This document shows positions 10,590 to 21,813 of a stretch of 64,000 nt of DNA, piece by piece (position 1 is the first letter of the stretch; each line of letters begins with the position of its first letter). The notes under the pieces were generated by a model. It had not been told where the DNA came from. It did no database searches and worked only from the letters and a program-made list of their open reading frames with translations. The stretch spans positions 682,001-746,000 of the forward strand of contig JALUTQ010000045.1 of NCBI GenBank assembly GCA_032718865.1, in the 5' to 3' direction. A program made the translations under genes and the position numbers. This DNA is from Tilletia caries. Taxonomy: Eukaryota > Basidiomycota > Exobasidiomycetes > Tilletiales > Tilletiaceae.

Positions 10590-11144
10590 TATGGCTGCAA
10601 CGCCCCGGAGCACGGAGTGAGTTTGCTTGCATTGTCAAAAAAGCCCTGGAGTACGGAGCAGAGCCCGGAATCCGTCGGACTCCGGGGATGGCAAAGTGGG
10701 TCATGTGATGGCCAAAACTGAGTCACGTGACCGGTTTTTGAGGGATTTCTCGGCCGAATCAGGTCGAAATACTGTGTATTCCAGCTTTTTCGGGGCAGTA
10801 AACCCTTGGAAAGGAATGATATAGACTACTAAAGCTGCGATTGAACTGTTTTTGGTGGGATTTGACCTTCTCCTGAGCCCATGTCGGACTCATTTCATGA
10901 CACCCCGGAGTACCCCGGAGTCCGCGGAGCTTTTTTTGCGGAGCACGGAGTCCGCCTGTGAAAAATATACGGAGCACGGAGTAGATTCTTGCGCGCAACC
11001 GCAACTTTGACGGAGCACAGAGTGCTCGCCAGCTGATCACCAGACATTTTTGCGGAGCGCGGAGCTGGCCAGATCTCAGACGGAGCTGAGCGGAGCGCCG
11101 CCCCGGAGTCTGGGCTCCGGGGATCTACTCCGGGAAGATCCTTA

Positions 11145-11600
11145 CAGTACTTGCTCTATCTCCGGGACATTTACGTGCGTCAGGCGACCATGTTCAGCGA
11201 CTTGGACCTTCAGAGCCTCTGCTATGGCTAAGCACCCGGGCCCGCCCCCCTTCCTGTTCGTTGTCCGTTCACGTCAAGCTTTGACTGCATCTCCAGTTTC
11301 CAGACTCTTCAACAATTCGACTCAATGTTTCTGCCTTCCTCTCACCGATCCGTCCCAGGGGGGTGCACTTCGTGTAGGCCGACCCGGTGTGGGGCTGCGC
11401 AAGGGGGAGCCGCACCGGGTCGGGCCGCATCGACGTGCGAGTACATACAAGTGCTCTGAACCCAACCCCTGCATCAGAGATACAGGCATTGAGAGATGGA
11501 GATTGACACAGGACCACGTGGAACACAACATTAGCAGAACGCAACAAGGAGAGCAAGGCGTGTATTTCACGTCGCTTAAAAATCCACTGAGAGCGTGGGA
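11145..11600. repeat. Array spacer with GC-rich hairpin
   Basis: The roughly 455-bp non-element part of each unit carries an inverted repeat around GACCCGGTGTGG and CCGCACCGGGTC (11379-11427) with a short loop. It has no ORF conserved independently of the repeat. Equivalent spacers run 12307-12760, 13464-13919 and 14623-15075. Confidence 0.6.
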
Positions 11601-12306
11601 TAAGGATCTTCCCGGAGTAGGCCCCGGAGTAGCATTCCCCGGAGCTCCGCAAACTCCGGGGGGGACGCTCTGCACGGGTACGGACTTACGGAGCACGGAG
11701 CGAGATTTGGGCGTTTTTTACCAGCTTTAGATTTGCGGAGCTACTCCGCGAAGGTATGGCTGCAACGCCCCGGAGCACGGAGTGAGTTTGCTTGCATTGT
11801 CAAAAAAGCCCTGGAGTACGGAGCAGAGCCCGGAATCCGTCGGACTCCGGGGATGGCAAAGTGGGTCATGTGATGGCCAAAACTGAGTCACGTGACCGGT
11901 TTTTGAGGGATTTCTCGGCCGAATCAGGTCGAAATACTGTGTATTCCAGCTTTTTCGGGGCAGTAAACCCTTGGAAAGGAATGATATAGACTACTAAAGC
12001 TGCGATTGAACTGTTTTTGGTGGGATTTGACCTTCTCCTGAGCCCATGTCGGACTCATTTCATGACACCCCGGAGTACCCCGGAGTCCGCGGAGCTTTTT
12101 GCGGAGCACGGAGTCCGCCTGTGAAAAATATACGGAGCACGGAGTAGATTCTTGCGCGCAACCGCAACTTTGACGGAGCACAGAGTGCTCGCCAGCTGAT
12201 CACCAGACATTTTGCGGAGCGCGGAGCTGGCCAGATCTCAGACGGAGCTGAGCGGAGCGCCGCCCCGGAGTCTGGGCTCCGGGGATCTACTCCGGGAAGA
12301 TCCTTA
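11601..12306. mobile_element. hAT-like non-autonomous element, family A (first full array copy)
   Basis: The element is bounded by inverted TAAGGATCTTCCCGGAGTA at left and its complement at right. The ends fit the hAT 5'-YARNG rule (TAAGG). It encodes no transposase. The interior is filled with CGGAGTAC/CGGAGCACGGAGT motifs. The flanks (GCGTGGGA and CAGTACTT) do not match, so this copy was multiplied by array expansion rather than by insertion. Further array copies are at 12761-13463, 13920-14622 and, truncated, 15076-15356; related copies lie at 24284-24523 and 47247-48303. Confidence 0.75.
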
Positions 12307-12760
12307 CAGTACTTGCTCTATCTCCGGGACATTTACGTGCGTCAGGCGACCATGTTCAGCGACTTGGACCTTCAGAGCCTCTGCTATGGCTAAGCACCCG
12401 GGCCCGCCCCCCTTCCTGTTCGTTGTCCGTTCACGTCAAGCTTTGACTGCATCTCCAGTTTCCAGACTCTTCAACAATTCGACTCAATGTTTCTGCCTTC
12501 CTCTCACCGATCCGTCCCAGGGGGGTGCACTTCGTGTAGGCCGACCCGGTGTGGGGCTGCGCAAGGGGGAGCCGCACCGGGTCGGGCCGCATCGACGTGC
12601 GAGTACATACAAGTGCTCTGAACCCAACCCTGCATCAGAGATACAGGCATTGAGAGATGGAGATTGACACAGGACCACGTGGAACACAACATTAGCAGAA
12701 CGCAACAAGGAGAGCAAGGCGTGTATTTCACGTCGCTTAAAATCCACTGAGAGCGTGGGA

Positions 12761-13463
12761 TAAGGATCTTCCCGGAGTAGGCCCCGGAGTAGCATTCCCC
12801 GGAGCTCCGCAAACTCCGGGGGACGCTCTGCACGGGTACGGACTTACGGAGCACGGAGCGAGATTTGGGCGTTTTTTACCAGCTTTAGATTTGCGGAGCT
12901 ACTCCGCGAAGGTATGGCTGCAACGCCCCGGAGCACGGAGTGAGTTTGCTTGCATTGTCAAAAAAGCCCTGGAGTACGGAGCAGAGCCCGGAATCCGTCG
13001 GACTCCGGGGATGGCAAAGTGGGTCATGTGATGGCCAAAACTGAGTCACGTGACCGGTTTTTGAGGGATTTCTCGGCCGAATCAGGTCGAAATACTGTGT
13101 ATTCCAGCTTTTTCGGGGCAGTAAACCCTTGGAAAGGAATGATATAGACTACTAAAGCTGCGATTGAACTGTTTTGGTGGGATTTGACCTTCTCCTGAGC
13201 CCATGTCGGACTCATTTCATGACACCCCGGAGTACCCCGGAGTCCGCGGAGCTTTTTGCGGAGCACGGAGTCCGCCTGTGAAAAATATACGGAGCACGGA
13301 GTAGATTCTTGCGCGCAACCGCAACTTTGACGGAGCACAGAGTGCTCGCCAGCTGATCACCAGACATTTTGCGGAGCGCGGAGCTGGCCAGATCTCAGAC
13401 GGAGCTGAGCGGAGCGCCGCCCCGGAGTCTGGGCTCCGGGGATCTACTCCGGGAAGATCCTTA
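12761..13463. mobile_element. Family A hAT-like element, second array copy
   Basis: Same TIRs and interior as the copy at 11601-12306; 703 bp, differing in homopolymer lengths. Confidence 0.75.
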
Positions 13464-13919
13464 CAGTACTTGCTCTATCTCCGGGACATTTACGTGCGTC
13501 AGGCGACCATGTTCAGCGACTTGGACCTTCAGAGCCTCTGCTATGGCTAAGCACCCGGGCCCGCCCCCCTTCCTGTTCGTTGTCCGTTCACGTCAAGCTT
13601 TGACTGCATCTCCAGTTTCCAGACTCTTCAACAATTCGACTCAATGTTTCTGCCTTCCTCTCACCGATCCGTCCCAGGGGGGTGCACTTCGTGTAGGCCG
13701 ACCCGGTGTGGGGCTGCGCAAGGGGGGGAGCCGCACCGGGTCGGGCCGCATCGACGTGCGAGTACATACAAGTGCTCTGAACCCAACCCTGCATCAGAGA
13801 TACAGGCATTGAGAGATGGAGATTGACACAGGACCACGTGGAACACAACATTAGCAGAACGCAACAAGGAGAGCAAGGCGTGTATTTCACGTCGCTTAAA
13901 ATCCACTGAGAGCGTGGGA

Positions 13920-14622
13920 TAAGGATCTTCCCGGAGTAGGCCCCGGAGTAGCATTCCCCGGAGCTCCGCAAACTCCGGGGGACGCTCTGCACGGGTACGG
14001 ACTTACGGAGCACGGAGCGAGATTTGGGCGTTTTTTACCAGCTTTAGATTTGCGGAGCTACTCCGCGAAGGTATGGCTGCAACGCCCCGGAGCACGGAGT
14101 GAGTTTGCTTGCATTGTCAAAAAGCCCTGGAGTACGGAGCAGAGCCCGGAATCCGTCGGACTCCGGGGATGGCAAAGTGGGTCATGTGATGGCCAAAACT
14201 GAGTCACGTGACCGGTTTTTGAGGGATTTCTCGGCCGAATCAGGTCGAAATACTGTGTATTCCAGCTTTTTCGGGGCAGTAAACCCTTGGAAAGGAATGA
14301 TATAGACTACTAAAGCTGCGATTGAACTGTTTTGGTGGGATTTGACCTTCTCCTGAGCCCATGTCGGACTCATTTCATGACACCCCGGAGTACCCCGGAG
14401 TCCGCGGAGCTTTTTTGCGGAGCACGGAGTCCGCCTGTGAAAAATATACGGAGCACGGAGTAGATTCTTGCGCGCAACCGCAACTTTGACGGAGCACAGA
14501 GTGCTCGCCAGCTGATCACCAGACATTTTGCGGAGCGCGGAGCTGGCCAGATCTCAGACGGAGCTGAGCGGAGCGCCGCCCCGGAGTCTGGGCTCCGGGG
14601 ATCTACTCCGGGAAGATCCTTA
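13920..14622. mobile_element. Family A hAT-like element, third array copy
   Basis: Same TIRs and interior as the other array copies; 703 bp. Confidence 0.75.
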
Positions 14623-15356
14623 CAGTACTTGCTCTATCTCCGGGACATTTACGTGCGTCAGGCGACCATGTTCAGCGACTTGGACCTTCAGAGCCTCTGC
14701 TATGGCTAAGCACCCGGGCCCGCCCCCCTTCCTGTTCGTTGTCCGTTCACGTCAAGCTTTGACTGCATCTCCAGTTTCCAGACTCTTCAACAATTCGACT
14801 CAATGTTTCTGCCTTCCTCTCACCGATCCGTCCCAGGGGGTGCACTTCGTGTAGGCCGACCCGGTGTGGGGCTGCGCAAGGGGGAGCCGCACCGGGTCGG
14901 GCCGCATCGACGTGCGAGTACATACAAGTGCTCTGAACCCAACCCTGCATCAGAGATACAGGCATTGAGAGATGGAGATTGACACAGGACCACGTGGAAC
15001 ACAACATTAGCAGAACGCAACAAGGAGAGCAAGGCGTGTATTTCACGTCGCTTAAAAATCCACTGAGAGCGTGGGATAAGGATCTTCCCGGAGTAGGCCC
15101 CGGAGTAGCATTCCCCGGAGCTCCGCAAACTCCGGGGGGGACGCTCTGCACGGGTACGGACTTACGGAGCACGGAGCGAGATTTGGGCGTTTTTTACCAG
15201 CTTTAGATTTGCGGAGCTACTCCGCGAAGGTATGGCTGCAACGCCCCGGAGCACGGAGTGAGTTTGCTTGCATTGTCAAAAAAGCCCCGGAGTACGGAGC
15301 AGACCCCGGAGTCCGTCGGAAGGTCGAAATGATGTGTATTTCAGCTTTTATGGGGC

Positions 15357-16328
15357 GACTCGGCCTCGGACGCGAGCGACTGGGAGGAAGGCAAGGTCAA
15401 TCAGGCGCCGTGGAATCCGCTGCAGGTGCCGGACCGCATTTCGAAGCTGGTTCACGACGGGGAATACGTGGACCTCTGGTGGTACACTCCGACGGCCGGC
15501 CGTCTGAAGCACTAGGAGCACAAGTTCAAGGTCGACATGGGCAAGGTGTCGGTTACGGCAACCAGCAAGCTGGAGAAGCCAAAGGAGTTCCGAGCAGACG
15601 AGGACCTGCCAAAGGACGAGTTCCACTACGCCTGCAAGGCGTGGACGAGGGCCCTGGCCGACGAAGGCGTCGACCGCAAGATCGTGGGACGTTGGAAGCA
15701 TTTCAACAAGAAGATCGAGCACCACCCCGAGAGCTATGTCCCATACGTGCAGCGGGCTCTTCAGCTCCTCCATCAGCACCAGCGGCACACGTTTGCCACC
15801 CGCTCACGCCGGCAGAAGGCCGAGCTCGAGCAACTAAAGAAGTAGAAGATGTCGGACAGGGAGCGCCGCAAGCCGCGCAAGGCGTTAAAGCGCTTCGATC
15901 CGGGCCAGTTCCCGACCACGACCTTCCACGCGATCAAGGAGACGCTCAAGGACGAGAGATCGGATGCCGTCGAGGGCGGTCAGGCTCAGCCCATCCAGAG
16001 CGGAAGCGCGCAGTCGGGTGGGTTTTGGTCCAACAGTCTCCGCTCGGAACCGTCCCGGCGCTCCAACACCCCCGGCACGTCGTCAACGAAGCCCTTTCGC
16101 GACTCCAGCTCTGGTTCCAAAGGCGCCAACGGCGCCCGGCGAGCGTGCGCCCGCTGCGGAACCCGAGAGCGACACAAGCCGGAGGATTGCGCGGCCGACC
16201 GACTTGCATACTACCCCGGCAAACCCACGCACGTTATCCGAAACTCATCTGGCCAGCTCGTTGAGCGTTCCGGTGGCCGCCGGGCGCCGAGTCTGCGTCG
16301 GATAAGGATGGGCCCCTACTCCGGCTGA
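15357..16328 (+). pseudogene. Gag-like retroelement protein with zinc knuckle, two in-frame stops
   Basis: One frame is open through the region apart from TAG codons at 15511-15513 and 15843-15845. It reads NPLQVPDRISKLVHDGEYVD then LWWYTPTAGRL, then a charged helical part (KPKEFRADEDLPKDEFHYAC), then a C-terminal CARCGTRERHKPEDC. That last motif is a CX2CX5HX4C knuckle of the kind found in Gag/ORF1 proteins of DIRS-like and other retroelements. The layout (helical core, Ser-rich linker, cysteine knuckle) parallels the DIRS ORF1 at 31278-32562. No polymerase follows, because a CTCCG-rich element begins at 16303. Class assignment below Gag-like is inference. Confidence 0.6.
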
Positions 16329-17875
16329 CTCCCGCCGATTTTGAGATGCTTTTTCGCGCTCCGTACTCCGCTCATTTTTAGGCAGTCGCCCCAACTCCAC
16401 TCCATGTTCCGCACAAAATCTCCCCATCTCATTGCGCCAGCTCCGTACTCCGGCTAAATTCTGTAAAATTTCAAAGTCCACTCCGTACTCCGGGGTGACG
16501 GAGCGCGACTACTCCCCCGAAACTCCGTACTCCGGGGATAGTTTGCAGAAGTCCTACAAAACTTGAGAAATGTGGACCCTTACATTGATTGCCGCTCTTC
16601 CATCCATGTTTTGTTCGGCAGAATCATCGTTGGCGGTCGTAGAGCTCACCAACACACAATATGAATCCCAAATGAGAAATCTGAAAAAGTATTTTACCAA
16701 ATTTTTGAAAAACAGAGCAAAATACACCAATTCCTGATCGAAATTTTCAAAATTGCGACCTGATTTTGAAAAAGGCAAGGCCCCGGAGTGCCCCGGAGTT
16801 TCGGGGAAACTCCGCACTCCCGAAACTCCGCACTCCGTCTGGCATTCGAACTGGTCACTCCGTACTCCGGGTAAGGTTGTCCCCGGAGTAACGCGGAGGG
16901 CTCCGCCTCCGCACTTCCAAATTCCGCCGGAATTTTGACTTTCTGAGGCGAGCTCCGCCTCCGCAGACTAAGACAGAGCGGAAAAAAAACCAGCTCCGCG
17001 TTCCGAAGGAATTATACAAAAGTTGAAATCCCAGCTCCGCGCTCCGCGTTTTTCTGTGCGTTTTCGTAATGCTCCTCCGTGCTCCGTGTATGCGGAGCTC
17101 GGAATTCCGCGGAATTCCGTCGGAGCGCAGTGGTGGTATAAGTTGCTCTCAGAATGACTCTAATACACTCAGAGCTATACATTCATCATCCGACATTGTT
17201 GCGGTATTGACTCCAGTGCTATTTTGAAGCTCTCAACGGATGATGGTGCCTGTTTTATCCCCTGCGGGTGTCTCGAGGATGCCTTTTTTCTCTAAATTCC
17301 GCACTTTCCGCGGAAATTTTTGCGGAATTCCGGCGGCGCGCACCCAAAAATGAGGTCATGTGACCCTTTTTTTCAACTATCACGTGACCTCATAGCTCCG
17401 TCGGAATTCCGCGGAAATTCCGCCGGAATTTTCACACAATTTTGACGACTCCGCGCTCCGCACTTTTGGCAAGTGGGCCCAGGATTGGGCTCCGCCTCCG
17501 CACAAATTCCGGCGGAGTCCTCCAAGCGGACTCCGTGCTTTTTTAAGATCAAAAATTTCTCAAAAGTGAGCTCCGCGCTCCGCCTCCGGCGGAGCCCTCC
17601 GTCGGAGGAGTGCGGAGTCCGCAAAACCCCAGCTCCGCGTCAACTCCGGGGACAACCTTAACTCCGGGGAAAAATCAGCTCCAGGCCTTGCCGTACTCTG
17701 TACTCCGCGGACATGACAGGCTTGCGCTCCGTACTCCTGCAGAATCCAATCAGCGGGGGTAAATCCTCGAAAGTGCACTCCGTACTCCGTACTCCCCCGG
17801 AGTGAGGCCCCGACTGGTCGGGGAACTCCGGGAAACCCATTCCGGGGACCGGGGCTTACTCCGCGCCCATCCTTA
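16303..17875. mobile_element. hAT-like non-autonomous element, family B, carrying a nested family C element
   Basis: The ends are TAAGGATGGGCCCC and the complement of TAAGGATGGGCGCG, fitting YARNG. The interior is CTCCGTACTCCG-rich. Without the nested insertion (16872-17660 plus TSD) it is about 780 bp, close to the 724-bp family B copy at 33681-34404. The 8-bp flanks (GCGTCGGA and GGTCATAC) differ, so this copy was rearranged or its TSD decayed. Its left end cuts into the gag-like pseudogene. Confidence 0.65.
16872..17660. mobile_element. hAT-like non-autonomous element, family C (nested)
   Basis: The 789-bp element has inverted ends TAAGGTTGTCCCCGGAGT, flanked by a perfect 8-bp duplication ACTCCGGG (16864-16871 and 17661-17668). 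It lacks any transposase and is rich in CTCCGC, TTCCGCGGAA and CACGTGAC motifs. A copy of exactly the same length lies at 37953-38741 with a different TSD, which proves independent insertion. Confidence 0.9.
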
Positions 17876-19081
17876 GGTCATACTATATACAATTTGTTCT
17901 CGGCGGCGGTAATATAGTATCCCACCGGCCTGGCTTTTGAGCCAGAGTGTTCCCCAGACTTTCTGAGTCCATGATTTTATGAAATATGAACAGGCAATAG
18001 GAAGTAGCAAGAAACATGCATGCCTTGAACTTGCTTAATCGTTAATGCTTGGTCTGGATATCTTCAACTCGAATGCTCAAAAGACAGGATTTCGGATGTG
18101 GTCTGTGGAATGTGGATTGCATACCCAAACTATGTCCTACGGGACTCAGTCAATCATTCAAATAATGCCGATGCCCAACGCTCCTCGCTCGCAGAGTAGC
18201 TTCTCGACTCTTCGAGCTCTCCGGTCTCCGCAATAAATTCCACACAACATAGATGATGAGCAGATAAAAATCTACAAAGGTGTGATGTGACAGGTGTGTT
18301 GCGTACCTGATCAGTGACCCACAGGCCACAGCTGATAAATCGATATGGACTGACGTTTACCGCGCGTCGCTCTCAGGGCAACTTCGCTACCCTTCCAGCT
18401 CGCCGCCGTGGGTTGTCACACAAGACGTATATGATGAGCGGATGAGTCCATGAGAAGATGAGCGCATGAGCGGATGAGCCCATGAGCAGATGAGCTGATG
18501 AGCAGATCAGTATCTCATTCACCTGATAGAATTGCGCTCAGTGTGCGAGTGCATTCGTTCTTGCAAGAATTTTCTGAAAAGTCAGAAAATAAGCAATGCT
18601 GCCCGCGATGATGCATGCAGCATGAATGCATATGACAATGGGTCAATATTGTAAGGCCAAGTCCGATAGAACGTAGGAGATTAAAATAGAAGCAATGAAG
18701 CTGATCGGAACCCCGGATGACCAATTACCAGCAGGCCGTCTGCCAGCAGCAAGAATATAATCGGAATAGAAAAGAACGTAGGAATATCAGTACTCTTACT
18801 CAGCAGTCAGTACTCTTTCTCGAGTGGGTGGAAACTCACAGAAGAAGAGATAAGATAGTGGCCACGTGGCCATACCATGTGGTGCCACCAGCACAGTCAC
18901 GCGACGTGACAGAGCGGAGTTTCAAAAACACGGTCGTGGAAATCAGGCCACGTAGTCTATGTCAGATGTCAGACGATGTGCTACTGATAAATGACTGCTT
19001 CCAAGTTCCAAGCGTCAGCAAACTACTCACACAAGTCATCAGCTTCTCATCGCAATTCCTATACACATCAGTCCAGCAAAC
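17876..19081. other. No gene before the small ORF; one minisatellite
   Basis: Mixed sequence with a GATGAGCR-type minisatellite at 18434-18512. The last 350 bp are the presumed promoter and 5' leader of the gene at 19082; no clear TATA box stands out. Confidence 0.45.
18434..18512. repeat. GATGAGC minisatellite
   Basis: About nine imperfect copies of GATGAGCG/GATGAGCC with CATGAG variants, 8-9 bp each. Confidence 0.7.
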
Positions 19082-19782
19082 ATGATCAGAAACTTCCTGA
19101 AGGCCATATGGGGTTCAAATTGGATGATCCGCGGCAGTGTGGCGATCTTTGCCTTTCTAGACATCGTCACTCCGTTTGCGACCGAACCATTGAACCATCG
19201 TTGGATTTGGACGGGCACGATCCTTACGGGGGTCAACTTCTTTGGATTTATCTGGATCCGGGCGCTCAAGATCTGTCTCAACCACGCCAAGTGTCACCAG
19301 CTAGGCCTCACAGCGCTGGAGCTGCAGTCGGATTTAGAGACTCTCATGAGTGAGGGGGGAATGGATCTCGCTGTGTGGGATCATTACACACGAGTCCCAG
19401 TGTGAGTCACATAGTCACAGGTCACAGTAGCAATGCTTTCTCAATATCTGAACACTCAGTTAACCCGTCTATCTCCAGGATGCTTCGAGGAATTGAAGAG
19501 AGCTTGAACAAGTCGCACTGGAACAGGATCGTCGAACGCAATTCAATTGCCGAAGCCCTCGTCTTATTGAAGAAGACACCCACTCGCAAATCAGGCCGAA
19601 CTCCCAAGCCGGTCAAGGACAAGGCTCCGAAGCCTCTCACCAAGGCCAAGCCTCAGTCCAAACCGCGCAAGAAACGCGAGCCACGGCAGCAAGAAGTCAT
19701 TCCAGGTGATGACGACCCCGGGGAATGGGACGTCGATAAGATCATCGATGTTCGGACCAACCCGTACACCAACCAGCTATAG
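19082..19782 (+). CDS. Small predicted membrane protein with basic tail (two exons)
   Basis: The function is unknown. Exon 1 is 19082-19401 and exon 2 is 19479-19782, joined across a 77-bp GTGAGT...CAG intron that keeps frame (codon 107 is split). The product is about 207 residues. Residues 15-60 contain two hydrophobic stretches (MIRGSVAIFAFLDIV and WTGTILTGVNFFGFIWI) that could cross a membrane. A short helical middle (LTALELQSDLETLM, GIEESLNKSHWNRIVERN) leads to a Lys/Pro-rich basic tail and an acidic end (DDDPGEWDVDKIIDV). Start choice: the first ATG of the open frame, in the context AAACATGATC. This is one of the few genes here without element features. Nothing in the motifs names a family; the basic tail could bind nucleic acid or acidic lipid (inference). 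Confidence 0.6.
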
Positions 19783-20409
19783 GGCCTAACCGTGTTCGAT
19801 CCTTGCTGGATCGATGCCTCCCAATACTCCCACCAAACTTCGTTCCAACTCGACAGTATTCGCCTCCAGCGCGGGAAGGCCGTCCTCGGCGCTTAACTTG
19901 TGATATGTGTATTGTGATTCAGCACTGTTGGGAGTTCAAAGGAGAAGAGGTCGAATTAAGGTGAAAGGGTGCGACAGGAGGTCTGAGGTCTGAGGAGAAA
20001 GCAGACGGGGAAAGGCTGTCGGAGGGGGTCGAAATTTTGTGAGGTGCAAAGAGATTAAAAGAGAGGTCAGCATTTATATTCTTCCTCCCAAAGTCCCAAA
20101 CAGTCTGCTCGATATACAAGCCTGTAAAGGGATTAAGGAAAGGAGAAGGGAGCTGCGATGTATGCAAATGTAATTTAGTATAAGTATCTGTCAGCTCTCA
20201 TGAATATTGCCGCAGTCGCAACTTGGACGCGTCGCGAAGAGTCATCCAGGCATCCAGCAGGTCAGAAACGATGAACGAGAATCAGACTTGAGAGCAACAG
20301 CCATAAGTAGGGAGCCAACAGTCAATCAAGATGTCAGTCCAGCACACTGCAGAGAGAACAAGGCGAAACTGTGAACAGAGGAAGGGAGCTGCAGCTGAGG
20401 GCCTGATTC
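19783..20409. other. No gene recognised
   Basis: This is the 3' flank of the small gene followed by unremarkable purine-rich sequence (19930-20070). Confidence 0.4.
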
Positions 20410-20417
20410 GCACTTGT

Positions 20418-21029
20418 GGGACTATTCTATTTACCGCGCCCCCGCGGTTTTTGGGTTTGAACGCGCCTGCGAGTAACAAAGGGAAACTTCTGCAGACCGC
20501 GCCTCGTGTCACAAAATAATCACGTGCACAAGCTTTGCGCTGGGACCTCTCAGGGCCGCACTTAGACCTCCCGCGGCCGCGCTTGGACCTCTGGATGCCA
20601 GATTTGGCGCAGATGAGGCATGGACACAACCTTACTTCCTTGTCCCTTCGCCATCGCCGAGGTGATGCCCGACCAAAGGCGATGGTGACCTATTGCCGGT
20701 TCAATGAGTGTTGATGACCCTTGAGACTCCATTTTACAGTCTTACGGCCTGAAATTTCAAGATGTCAGACCTGGTGGCTGGGTGGCTACCTTCGAGGTCT
20801 TGCTTGGGCAGACGCTTTTGAAAACACCAGAGGATGGCCTATTGTGCCTTTAGGTTGACTGCGGGAAGCGCGCTGGGTCCCGAGTTGAACAAGAGAGTTT
20901 AAGGTTGGATGAGGGTCTGACAGAAATTTAGAGTTTCACGTGCGGTTCACAGAATTTTACCGCGCTTTTCGGTGAGGGCGCGGTTCTCATATGACACCGC
21001 GCCCGGGGCGCGGTAAATAGAATAGTCCC
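20418..21029. mobile_element. Non-autonomous TIR element with 8-bp TSD (GGGACTATT type)
   Basis: The 612-bp element has about 25-bp inverted ends beginning GGGACTATTCTATTTACC, flanked by perfect GCACTTGT duplications (20410-20417 and 21030-21037). GGTTTTTGG and CGCGCC-type motifs cluster near both ends. No ORF of note. The ends do not fit the hAT YARNG rule; an 8-bp TSD with GGG ends could suggest Merlin-like or another superfamily (inference). Confidence 0.88.
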
Positions 21030-21037
21030 GCACTTGT

Positions 21038-21450
21038 GAGGCTAGAGGAGTGTCGTGACGAAGACTGAAGAGTACGCGCTGGATGATCAGATTTGTTACT
21101 CGAGGACCTACCTGACGTTCGATGGCACCAGATAGAGGGAGGCTGGAAAGTATGGGTGAGCGACTGAGCGTATGTGTGCAGTGTGGATGATCGTGGTGAG
21201 GGATCACTGTGAATGGGAAGCGGTTGATTCCTGATGACTGCTATGAATATTTATAAGTGCAGAGTAGCATACATGCGGGCGGATGGCGAGTTCGGCGAAA
21301 CTGAGCGTCAGGACGGTTTGCGGCGGTTCGGGCGCGCCACGAGAAACTAGTAGTCACTATCTCCACTTTTCATAACTAAACTATACTTTGTCGGCCGGCT
21401 GAGACCTTCACTTTCACTTTCACTATACTTTGTCCGAAAAATTGCTCACT
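21038..21450. other. No gene recognised
   Basis: Contains repeated CACTTTCACT and CTATACTTTGTC(C/G)G phrases at about 21384-21435, otherwise unremarkable. Confidence 0.4.
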
Positions 21451-21813
21451 ATCTTCACTTGCCGAGCTCTGAGCATTCGTCCGTGAACGCCTACAGCTTC
21501 GCCCTGATTTGCAAGGACGCGTATGGAGAAGAAGACCCGACTTTCGTTCTCTCCAATCACATGCGCAAACCATTTTCCGAAGCAACCACTTGGCTCCAAA
21601 CCACACGGAAATACGCGGAACGGGCCTCCCTTCACGGTACACGACCATGGACGGGTCTTCAGTCGGATCTCGACAGCGACCGTTTTTCTCTGACGTCAAG
21701 AGACCTGGCGGACTCTTGTCCCGCATACTTCTCCCGTTTTGTATGGCATCACAATAACCCGACGGCTTCGATGATGCCGGAGGTCTTTGTGTCAATCGAC
21801 GGGAACTTCGCAC

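Larger units (their letters stand above)
10590..15356. repeat. Tandem array of a 1.16-kb unit, four full copies plus a partial fifth
   Basis: The marker TATGGCTGCAACGCCCCGGA starts at 10590, 11755, 12913, 14072 and 15231, giving periods of 1165, 1158, 1159 and 1159 bp. Copies differ mainly by one- to three-base changes in A or G runs, so the array is recent. Each unit is a hAT-like CGGAGTA-rich element (about 703-706 bp) plus a spacer of about 455 bp. The array starts and ends inside an element, so the ends are partial element copies. The fifth copy carries an internal deletion and abuts gag-like sequence at about 15357. Open frames recur in every unit but follow the repeats, not a protein family I know. 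Confidence 0.92.

Noticed and set aside
10627..15206. Recurring open frames of 65-226 codons in each array unit, on both strands
   Set aside because: They follow the repeat copies, differ whenever a homopolymer changes length, and encode only translated repeat motifs.
19690..19782. Chromodomain-like end (GEWDVDKIIDVR) of the 19.1-kb gene
   Set aside because: The match is about 12 residues and the aromatic cage positions that should follow are absent.
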